IMG/VR virus record: IMGVR_UViG_3300032296_002858
Span: 1 to 23,906 of that record
DNA length: 23,906 nucleotides
Direction: 5' to 3' (one strand)
DNA from: a virus
The translations under genes and the position numbers were made by a program. Positions 1 through 4,851 of the stretch are shown here, one piece after another. Numbering within the stretch: the first letter of the stretch is position 1; each line of letters opens with the position of its first letter. The notes beneath the pieces were generated by a model, which saw only the letters and a program-made list of their open reading frames with translations, had not been told where the DNA came from and made no database searches.

Positions 1-135
1 ATGGCGGCGCTGAAACCGTTTGCTGACGCAGCCGACCATTGTATTGGCCCTGACGAAGCAAGCATTGTCGGCGGCCCTTTCACGTTAGGAGACCTCCGCG
101 CCGCCCGCGCCGCTTATCTGGGGGAGAAGGAATGA
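1..135 (+). CDS. Small hypothetical phage protein, probably 5'-truncated
   Basis: An open frame of 44 codons runs from the first base to a TGA at 133-135. An ATG happens to sit at position 1, but the protein opens with AALKPFADAADH and ends with LGDLRAARAAYLGEKE. In my recollection these are the middle and end of a common small phage protein type, in which a coiled stretch such as IAELEAAL precedes the first motif. The real start is therefore probably upstream of the window. The last codons form the first copy of a junction cassette repeated four more times downstream. The next gene starts inside the stop codon (ATGA). Function unknown. Confidence 0.6.
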   Translation: MAALKPFADAADHCIGPDEASIVGGPFTLGDLRAARAAYLGEKE

Positions 136-281
136 CTGACGATTTTATGTTAGTTGACGGCGACACCGCAGATTGGATTATCGCTGAACTGACCAAACAA
201 CTACATGTCATCAATCTACTTAAAAGAGATAACGCTGTTCTGATGAGCGACATCCGCGCCGCTTATCTGGGGGATAAATAA
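132..281 (+). CDS. Small hypothetical phage protein (49 aa)
   Basis: The ATG overlaps the previous stop (ATGA), and GGGGGAGAAGGA just upstream is a strong Shine-Dalgarno sequence, so the start is well supported. The product is helical, with a short amphipathic centre (IIAELTKQLHVINLLKRD), and ends in SDIRAAYLGDK. At DNA level this end matches the upstream gene's end minus a 9-base CCGCGCCGC-type unit. No domain is recognised. It is one of a chain of coupled small genes, probably early or accessory functions. Function unknown. Confidence 0.6.
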   Translation: MTDDFMLVDGDTADWIIAELTKQLHVINLLKRDNAVLMSDIRAAYLGDK

Positions 282-282
282 C

Positions 283-411
283 ATGACTACAACCGTAATA
301 TTTTGGCTGGCAATAATTTGCGTATCCTTAGCCTTGATGCACGAGCCTGCAGTCCCCGATGAACCGCATCCTGACGAAGATGACGACGGATACGGCGACA
401 CTTGGGGATAA
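283..411 (+). CDS. Small single-pass membrane protein with acidic tail (42 aa)
   Basis: ATG at 283, one base after the previous TAA. Residues 4-19 (TVIFWLAIICVSLALM) form one hydrophobic segment, either a transmembrane helix or an uncleaved signal. The rest is strongly acidic (PDEPHPDEDDD). The stop is TAA at 409-411. Immediately afterwards, in the same frame, come codons reading RNDLRAALEKKND and then TGA, which is the C-terminal tail seen on the neighbouring genes. The protein may therefore once have been longer, or the cassette may persist here only for its ribosome binding site. Function unknown. Confidence 0.55.
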   Translation: MTTTVIFWLAIICVSLALMHEPAVPDEPHPDEDDDGYGDTWG

Positions 412-445
412 CGAAACGACCTACGCGCAGCTTTGGAGAAGAAGA

Positions 446-688
446 ATGACTGATATAGAACCACATCGTTTAAGGATTGCATACATAATTGCACCAAACA
501 CAATCACAGTTGCAAAGGAGAAGTCTGTTGTTTACGAGGATGTCGCCAAAGCTGACTTGATTATTAATATTGTGGAAGCGCCATTACGCGCCCGCATCGC
601 GGAACTTGAAGCGGAGAACGAAGAACTGAAAAAGGCAATTTCTAAACCGTGGATGGGTTCTGCCCGCGCCGCTTTGGAGAAGAAGTGA
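446..688 (+). CDS. Hypothetical coiled-coil phage protein (80 aa)
   Basis: The start at 446 is chosen because GGAGAAGAAGA stands directly before it; a longer in-frame start at 359 would run through the upstream gene and cassette. The N-terminal part is mixed (MTDIEPHRLRIAYIIAPNTI). Residues about 53-68 (RARIAELEAENEELKK) form a charged coiled coil, and the end is SARAALEKK. The TGA shares its A with the next ATG (TGATG), suggesting coupled translation. The IAELEAENEELKKA-type coil is common in small phage proteins and gives no function. Confidence 0.6.
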   Translation: MTDIEPHRLRIAYIIAPNTITVAKEKSVVYEDVAKADLIINIVEAPLRARIAELEAENEELKKAISKPWMGSARAALEKK

Positions 689-1002
689 TGGGATTTGGAT
701 TTGGGAAAGGGCCGCCTTTGACAGCCGCGCAGCGAGCCGTATCAGAAATACGCGCCGATGAAACTTTGGCGTTACAATCCCGAATCGTGGAACTTGAAGC
801 GGAGATTAAGCATTTAGAAGAGAATTTTACCGAATGGCTAAAAGAATATCGCAAACAAGGCGAACGCGTTGCGGGACTTGAAGCGGCGCTGCGTAAGTTC
901 GACTTCTATTTGATTTTTGGTAGCGACAAGGACACCGACACTTTGCCTGTGTTGATTGAACATATCCGCGCCGCTCGCAACGCTCTGGAGAAGAAAGGAT
1001 GA
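688..1002 (+). CDS. Hypothetical coiled-coil phage protein (104 aa)
   Basis: The ATG overlaps the previous stop (TGATG) after a GGAGAAGAAG ribosome binding site. The N-terminus is glycine-rich (MGFGFGKGPP), followed by a long coiled coil (SRIVELEAEIKHLEENF and onwards) and then GLEAALRKFDFYLIF. The C-terminus is HIRAARNALEKKG, the full form of the repeated tail. The pattern of coil, LEAAL-(R/K)-F, and RAAR-ALEKK parallels the truncated protein at the window's left edge, so the two are probably relatives. The stop overlaps the next start (ATGA). Function unknown. Confidence 0.65.
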   Translation: MGFGFGKGPPLTAAQRAVSEIRADETLALQSRIVELEAEIKHLEENFTEWLKEYRKQGERVAGLEAALRKFDFYLIFGSDKDTDTLPVLIEHIRAARNALEKKG

Positions 1003-1181
1003 CTGACGGCCACTTAGCGCTGATATTCTTATTGGGTTTATGTCTCATCATTATCGGCACGCTATTGCCAGATCATAATGACAAATTCACCGAACAATGC
1101 ACCAAGGACAACGGCGTAGTCATCAAGGCATATAAACTAGTTTGTGTTAAACAGAGTGCAGTATTGGAGCAAGAAAAGTGA
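999..1181 (+). CDS. Small membrane-anchored protein with a C-terminal cysteine pair (60 aa)
   Basis: The ATG at 999 overlaps the previous TGA and follows GGAGAAGAAAGG. Residues 6-23 (LALIFLLGLCLIIIGTLL) form a transmembrane helix. The tail carries two cysteines (C34 and C49) around NGVVIKAYKLVCVK. Small phage proteins with an N-terminal anchor and a C...GGVV...VCVK tail are frequent, from memory, but have no known function. If the tail is periplasmic, the cysteines could form a disulphide (inference). The TGA overlaps the next gene's GTG start. Confidence 0.65.
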   Translation: MTDGHLALIFLLGLCLIIIGTLLPDHNDKFTEQCTKDNGVVIKAYKLVCVKQSAVLEQEK

Positions 1182-1981
1182 CAAAAGACTATCTAATAGA
1201 AGTCAAAGTCAAAAATAATCTGCTCGTAAAGAAAATACGGGAAAACGGTTTTGACAGTGTTTCTGCATTTGCCCGCGCCACCGGCATGACGGCATCATCT
1301 GTTGGTCGTTATGTTCTTTTGAAAGAGCCAGCGATAGATCGATGGGGCAAATGGAGAAAATCCGTTGAGAAAATGGCTCAAGTCTTAAAGTGTTTGCCCG
1401 AAGATTTGTTTCCCCCGCAGCATATCGACAAGGCTTTAAAAAATAGTAAGGCTTCTTTTGAGGCGGATATTAACGAAGTAGCCGGATTTTTGGCAAGCAA
1501 CAATGATGCATCAAAGACTGCTCTTGATTATATTACAAGCGAGGAAGCACAAAGGCAGATCGCAAATTCTTTTTCGGATCTGACGGCAAGAGAAGAACGA
1601 ATATTAAGATTGCGTTACGGATTCGATAGTCCAGAAGACCTTACATATCAGCAAATTGGTGATCAATTTGGCGTCCAAAGAGAAAGGATCCGTCAATTAG
1701 AAGCAAAAGCTTTAAGGAAATTGAAACATCCTAAAAGATCAAAGGACTTGCGTGATGCAGCAGACAGTTTGGGCTTCACGCCTCGTTTTTCAAATAATCC
1801 GCCGCCGCGCCATTATGTCCCTCAATGGAAGAAGGATGAAGAAAAGCAATACGAAGAAAAGATCATCAAAGCATTATCAGACCCGAAGTTTGGTGAAGCG
1901 TTCAGGAGGCATGGCGCTGGGTCTTTACAAACACCGGAACTTGTATTTGAAGAAGAGACGGATGTGGACGCTTTTAAGTGA
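1178..1981 (+). CDS. Helix-turn-helix / sigma-70 region 4 fusion protein, probable phage transcription regulator
   Basis: GTG start at 1178 (GTGA overlap with the previous stop). Residues about 10-75 resemble a Xre-like helix-turn-helix unit: LLVKKIRENGF, then FARATGMTASSVGRYV, ending LKCLPEDLFPPQ. Residues about 128-188 are a clear sigma-70 region 4: LTAREERILRLRYGFD, then LTYQQIGDQFGVQRERIRQL and EAKALRKLKHP, the -35-recognition helix-turn-helix. Sigma region 2 (-10 binding, core binding) is absent, so it is unlikely to act as a complete sigma factor. More likely it redirects or modulates host RNA polymerase, perhaps for the late genes (inference). The C-terminal 70 residues are charged and unassigned. 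Confidence 0.82.
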   Translation: MTKDYLIEVKVKNNLLVKKIRENGFDSVSAFARATGMTASSVGRYVLLKEPAIDRWGKWRKSVEKMAQVLKCLPEDLFPPQHIDKALKNSKASFEADINEVAGFLASNNDASKTALDYITSEEAQRQIANSFSDLTAREERILRLRYGFDSPEDLTYQQIGDQFGVQRERIRQLEAKALRKLKHPKRSKDLRDAADSLGFTPRFSNNPPPRHYVPQWKKDEEKQYEEKIIKALSDPKFGEAFRRHGAGSLQTPELVFEEETDVDAFK

Positions 1982-2029
1982 ACCATGGTCCATGAGGCTA
2001 AAAGTCCGCTCCATGATCGTGAGGAAGAA

Positions 2030-2656
2030 ATGTCTGTGATTTCCGTTAAAGACTATTGGCCTTTCTGGAACACTCCGGGAAAGTTGCGACGTTTCGATTA
2101 TACCGCGATTGATGGCTCAATGCCCCCGATCACAAGCGTTTTTGCGTATGATCAGGGGTCAAAGTCGATGCTCTATATCGACTATGACGCCCATCTGACA
2201 TGGAAAGATACATGGTATTTGAAATACGATCCTAGCAATGGCGTCATGGAATGGCGCGATGATTATCCGGGCGGTAAAAAGGTCGTCATGAATCCGGGTA
2301 TTGGCTGGGGGAACGTAGAACAAATTGGCGGTTCTTACGTTAATAAGCCCAAGATGGATCCGTTTCAGTCATGGCCACCGGCAATGGCCAAAGGCGTCCA
2401 GTGTGTCGCCTATGAAGCTCTTCTGCCTTCTTGGTCTAATACAAAAGGAAACTATGAAGATGTTCTCCAATTTACCTATCTCCAGTCATGGGATGGTAAG
2501 CCGGGAACCGGGGCGCGTTATTGGATGGCTAAAGGTATTGGACCTGTAGCTGTTCAATGGTTGGCGCAGGATCCGACAAATCCTTACGGCAAGCCGATCA
2601 TTGAAACGGCGCGCATGGACGCGGTTGTATCAGACGTTGATCCGGCAATATCTTAA
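2030..2656 (+). CDS. Uncharacterised aromatic-rich protein (208 aa)
   Basis: The start at 2030 is preferred because GTGAGGAAGAA precedes it; an in-frame ATG at 1985 has no comparable site. No signal peptide, membrane segment or domain is recognised. The sequence is rich in W, Y, G and D (VKDYWPFWNTPGK, YIDYDAHLTWKDTWYLKYD, DDYPGGKKVVMNPGIGWGN, ARYWMAKGIGPVAVQW), a composition typical of beta-rich, carbohydrate-binding-like or virion surface proteins (inference only). It is the last plus-strand gene and ends 2 bp from the stop of the convergent lysis unit. Base use resembles its neighbours. Confidence 0.7.
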   Translation: MSVISVKDYWPFWNTPGKLRRFDYTAIDGSMPPITSVFAYDQGSKSMLYIDYDAHLTWKDTWYLKYDPSNGVMEWRDDYPGGKKVVMNPGIGWGNVEQIGGSYVNKPKMDPFQSWPPAMAKGVQCVAYEALLPSWSNTKGNYEDVLQFTYLQSWDGKPGTGARYWMAKGIGPVAVQWLAQDPTNPYGKPIIETARMDAVVSDVDPAIS

Positions 2657-2658
2657 GA

Positions 2659-2880
2659 TTAGTCTTTGGACGGTTTTCTTCGGAGAAATCCGGAGGAAGC
2701 CGTCTTCTGGATCTTCTCTATCTCTAAATGAAGCTCTGCAATCCAAACACAGGCGTCATTATAAGCTAGAGCTAAATCAAGATTGTTGTTGTCTAAAATG
2801 ACATCATGAATCTCACCAACAAGCTCATTTTGATGAAGAAGAGCCTGATTCTTTTTCTGATTTGTATTTAGAGAAATCAT
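2659..2880 (-). CDS. Small hypothetical protein at the end of the lysis cassette (73 aa)
   Basis: The ATG at 2880 lies 4 nt after the outer-spanin stop and is preceded by GCAGGTAG, a plausible ribosome binding site. A longer in-frame start at 2931 would add a hydrophobic stretch (FMMTSAVVLAGS) but lacks such a site and overlaps the outer-spanin gene. The product is helical and polar (NQKKNQALLHQNELVGEIHD, IAELHLEIEKIQK) and ends in basic LRRKPSKD, which is encoded by the hairpin arms. If the longer form is made, it would be a membrane-anchored coil. Function unknown; position suggests a lysis accessory role. Confidence 0.5.
   Translation of the reverse strand: MISLNTNQKKNQALLHQNELVGEIHDVILDNNNLDLALAYNDACVWIAELHLEIEKIQKTASSGFLRRKPSKD
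2668..2705 (+). terminator. Strong GAAA-capped hairpin, probable terminator or RNA-processing site of the plus-strand operon
   Basis: The arms 2668-2684 and 2689-2705 pair over 17 positions around a GAAA tetraloop: 13 Watson-Crick and 4 G-U pairs as plus-strand RNA. In minus-strand RNA the four wobbles become A-C mismatches, so the structure favours the plus strand. It starts 11 nt after the TAA of the last plus-strand gene. What follows is pyrimidine-rich (CTTCTGGATCTTCTC) but not a clean U-tract, so it may be an imperfect intrinsic terminator, a 3'-end-protecting hairpin or an RNase III site. It lies inside the C-terminal codons of the convergent minus-strand gene. Confidence 0.65.
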
Positions 2881-2884
2881 ATGA

Positions 2885-3154
2885 CTACCTGCTAAAACCA
2901 CGGCGGACGTCATCATAAAAATCGGCATCATTTATAAGGCGACGGTTTGCCTCTAGCAACGCCTTTCGGTTTTCAAGCGCAAAAAGTTTTACATTTTTCC
3001 CAATTGTCACCTTCGGCAAATCAACAGCTTTACCGAAGTTTGCGGGAGCGTCTGGCAGCGCGGGAGTGACGACTGTCGGCGTCTGAGAGCTGGCGCATGA
3101 CGCCAGCAAAATCGCTGTCGATATCACAATTGCGTTCAACCTTAACTTTAACAT
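2885..3154 (-). CDS. Outer-membrane spanin subunit (Rz1-like lipoprotein)
   Basis: 89 residues. The N-terminus is a lipoprotein signal: basic MLKLR, hydrophobic AIVISTAILL, then lipobox LASC with Cys20 as the predicted lipidated residue. The mature start is proline-rich (TPTVVTPALPDAPANF), as usual for o-spanins. It begins out of frame inside the inner-spanin gene (125-nt overlap) and runs past its end, the embedded-overlapping Rz/Rz1 arrangement. Together the two would bridge the periplasm and fuse inner and outer membranes at the end of lysis. Identification rests on architecture and context. Confidence 0.8.
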   Translation of the reverse strand: MLKLRLNAIVISTAILLASCASSQTPTVVTPALPDAPANFGKAVDLPKVTIGKNVKLFALENRKALLEANRRLINDADFYDDVRRGFSR

Positions 3155-3467
3155 TAGGTTGTTCCTTCAACTTTTTCTCATATTCATCGATGACAGACTG
3201 CATATCACGGGCAGCGTCAAGATCATCTTCAGCGCGACGGGTGGCGGCTTCAGCTATCTCACGAGAGACATACTCCTGCCTCTGAAGCTCAGCGCGATAC
3301 GCCGCTTCAACCGCCGCTTTTTCCGCAGCGATCATTTTTTGATACTTAACCGCCGTTTCATGTGACGACCAGAACCAAGAAACAAGGGCCACGATCCCAA
3401 GCTGACCAATCCTGCTGGATATGATCGAACCAAGAATCGACTTCAGGATTTCAAAGACAGCCCACAT
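3030..3467 (-). CDS. Inner-membrane spanin subunit (Rz-like)
   Basis: The start at 3467 (protein opening MWAVFEILKSILGS) is chosen because it lies 1 nt past the endolysin stop and puts the transmembrane segment (QLGIVALVSWFWSS, about residues 22-35) near the N-terminus. A start at 3566 would run deep into the endolysin. Residues about 36-105 are an alanine- and charge-rich periplasmic coiled coil (AAEKAAVEAAYRAELQRQEY and onwards). The end has the single-cysteine VERNCDIDSDFAGVMRQL seen in many Rz proteins. No strong ribosome binding site is visible, so translation is probably coupled to the endolysin. Confidence 0.8.
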   Translation of the reverse strand: MWAVFEILKSILGSIISSRIGQLGIVALVSWFWSSHETAVKYQKMIAAEKAAVEAAYRAELQRQEYVSREIAEAATRRAEDDLDAARDMQSVIDEYEKKLKEQPNVKVKVERNCDIDSDFAGVMRQLSDADSRHSRAARRSRKLR

Positions 3468-3468
3468 A

Positions 3469-4572
3469 TTAATATCGCACGTTTTCGCCGGTTTTAGCCT
3501 GCCGAACCCGTTCGTTTTCGACGGATGTAGCCAATTCCCAGCATTTAACAATACAGAACAATACAACGACCAGCAGAATTACAATCAAAATCATCTGCCA
3601 ATTATCTTTAGCCCAATCCAAACCGGTATGACCAGTTGAAATGGCGTCCTGTATGCTTTGAAGCTGATCTTTCGCATCGCTAACCTGAGAAGCGACACCA
3701 GAAGCGCCAGCAAGGGCTGCTCCAGCCGTCGTGATGTTTTTCTTGATGCTGTCAGCAGCAGTGACAATTGTTGATCCTTGGTTTTTGAGATCAACAGCCG
3801 TCAAAGCCTCGCGCTCCGGAGAAACCGGGCGTTTCAGAGCGCTATCTGACATCAACAGGTCAAAAGTGCGCTTGTCCAGATTTCCAGTGACGGGCTCGCC
3901 ATTTGCGTCCTGAAAGTCTCGAATGGCAGAACGCGTAAGCGGTCCAATCTTTCCATCAATTGACCCAAGCGGATAGCTCAAAAAAGAGAGACGCTTCTGA
4001 GCGGCAGTGATGTCAATATCCGGCTTTGGTTCAGCTTTAGGTTCCACTTCTGGGACGGGCCACAGAGAGGAAAGTGATCCCGCTTTTTTGCGAACATCAT
4101 TAACGCGGCTTTCCCATCCTTTTCCAAAGACTGGCCATGTATCAAGGCGCTTCATGAACGCCAGACGCTCATTGCACAAAGCAGCCCATGACTCTGGATT
4201 CTTCTTGGCGGCAGCAATTGTCGCCGCATTCATTACGCCGGTCTGCTGGACGCCTAAAACCTTCTGAAGCTGACGGATGGCGCGTCCGGGACCAGAATTA
4301 ACGGCATAGTCAAAAACGGCCAGATCCAACCCAGACGGGAGATCGTCCCCCCGGACGACGTCCCAATAGTTGTTTTTATAAATCGATTCGACCTCTGGCT
4401 GGGAAATGTTACGAACCGACTGTATTCCGAGACCTTGTTTACGACGCCATACGTCATAGACTTTTTGGGTGATGCCTTTCATCGTAGCACCACCCGGATC
4501 AGACGGATGATTCGAGAAGCCACCTTCGTATTTAAGGACAGCCGCTAAGCATGTCTTATAATTAGCAAGCAT
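3469..4572 (-). CDS. Endolysin: GH108-type muramidase with peptidoglycan-binding domains and C-terminal membrane anchor
   Basis: 367 residues; ATG at 4572 after AAGAGG. Residues about 5-90 are a GH108-like lysozyme: YEGGFSNHPSDPGGATMKGI, with Glu16 as the expected catalytic acid. A PG_binding_3-like region follows (about 90-165, ending GWESRVNDVRKKA). Residues about 190-245 are a PG_binding_1-like repeat (AAQKRLSFLSYPLG, SIDGKIGPLTRSAIRDFQ). The last 120 residues hold an Ala/Ser-rich linker and one strong transmembrane helix at about 325-345 (MILIVILLVVVLFCIVKCW). It would cleave the glycan strands of peptidoglycan. There is no N-terminal signal or SAR domain, so the C-terminal anchor is notable: the enzyme may be membrane-tethered or carry a holin-like segment (inference). 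Confidence 0.9.
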   Translation of the reverse strand: MLANYKTCLAAVLKYEGGFSNHPSDPGGATMKGITQKVYDVWRRKQGLGIQSVRNISQPEVESIYKNNYWDVVRGDDLPSGLDLAVFDYAVNSGPGRAIRQLQKVLGVQQTGVMNAATIAAAKKNPESWAALCNERLAFMKRLDTWPVFGKGWESRVNDVRKKAGSLSSLWPVPEVEPKAEPKPDIDITAAQKRLSFLSYPLGSIDGKIGPLTRSAIRDFQDANGEPVTGNLDKRTFDLLMSDSALKRPVSPEREALTAVDLKNQGSTIVTAADSIKKNITTAGAALAGASGVASQVSDAKDQLQSIQDAISTGHTGLDWAKDNWQMILIVILLVVVLFCIVKCWELATSVENERVRQAKTGENVRY

Positions 4573-4581
4573 AGCAGCCTC

Positions 4582-4728
4582 TTAATTACAGGGATTACGG
4601 GTATTATCACGAGCAATACACTCGTAGTATTTCAATTCTGAACAGCCTGTCAGCATGAACGCAGCGCCGAATAGGGCAAAACAAAAGACAAAAGACACCA
4701 AGAGAAAACGAAGGGTTTCTCTCATCAT
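4582..4728 (-). CDS. Micro-gene: small lipoprotein (48 aa)
   Basis: Two consecutive ATGs (4728 and 4725), with GAGG about 11 nt upstream. The protein is basic at the start (MMRETLR), hydrophobic at residues 8-25 (FLLVSFVFCFALFGAAFM), then lipobox LTGC with Cys29. The predicted mature peptide is only 20 residues and has two further cysteines (YYECIARDNTRNPCN). The start overlaps the stop of the 41-aa gene (ATGA), and the stop lies 9 nt before the endolysin start. A second lipoprotein in addition to the o-spanin is unusual. It may regulate lysis or alter the cell surface (inference). Confidence 0.7.
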   Translation of the reverse strand: MMRETLRFLLVSFVFCFALFGAAFMLTGCSELKYYECIARDNTRNPCN

Positions 4729-4850
4729 AGCGGCGACCTCAGTTCGTGATAAACGCCTTGTCCCAACTTATACATCAAAATACACAACCACACGACCGCA
4801 ACGCATTTGCATATACGCATTAAAAGGTCGATGTGGTCGGGATGCATCAT
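4725..4850 (-). CDS. Micro-gene: single-pass membrane protein, candidate holin (41 aa)
   Basis: Starts 1 nt after the stop of the 737-aa gene (ATG at 4850, in-frame ATG at 4847) and ends in a TGA overlapping the next start. One hydrophobic segment at residues about 9-28 (LLMRICKCVAVVWLCILMYK) is unusually cysteine-rich. The tail is short and polar (QGVYHELRSPL). Its place directly upstream of a lipoprotein, endolysin and spanins makes a small holin or pinholin-type role possible, but one short helix is weak evidence. No clear ribosome binding site is seen, so coupled translation is likely. Confidence 0.6.
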   Translation of the reverse strand: MMHPDHIDLLMRICKCVAVVWLCILMYKLGQGVYHELRSPL

Positions 4851-4851
4851 G

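Larger units (their letters stand above)
91..1001 (+). repeat. Five dispersed copies of a gene-junction cassette
   Basis: Copies lie at about 91-134, 249-285, 418-448, 659-690 and 958-1001. Each has a GAC(C/A)TCCGCGCCGCT-like block, then CTTTGGAGAAGAAG or CTGGGGGAGAAGG, then ATG (ATGACTGA in three). Each encodes the end of one protein (DLRAARAAYLGEKE, DIRAAYLGDK, DLRAALEKKND, SARAALEKK, HIRAARNALEKKG). Each also supplies a purine-rich ribosome binding site and start for the next gene. The third copy lies after a stop codon and so is untranslated, or translated only by readthrough. The similarity is seen directly; the role as a coupling element is inference. Confidence 0.7.

Noticed and set aside
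359-445. Upstream extension of the 446-688 gene to an ATG at 359
   Set aside because: It would overlap the 42-aa gene and the junction cassette; the start at 446 has the strong GGAGAAGAAG site used at the other junctions.
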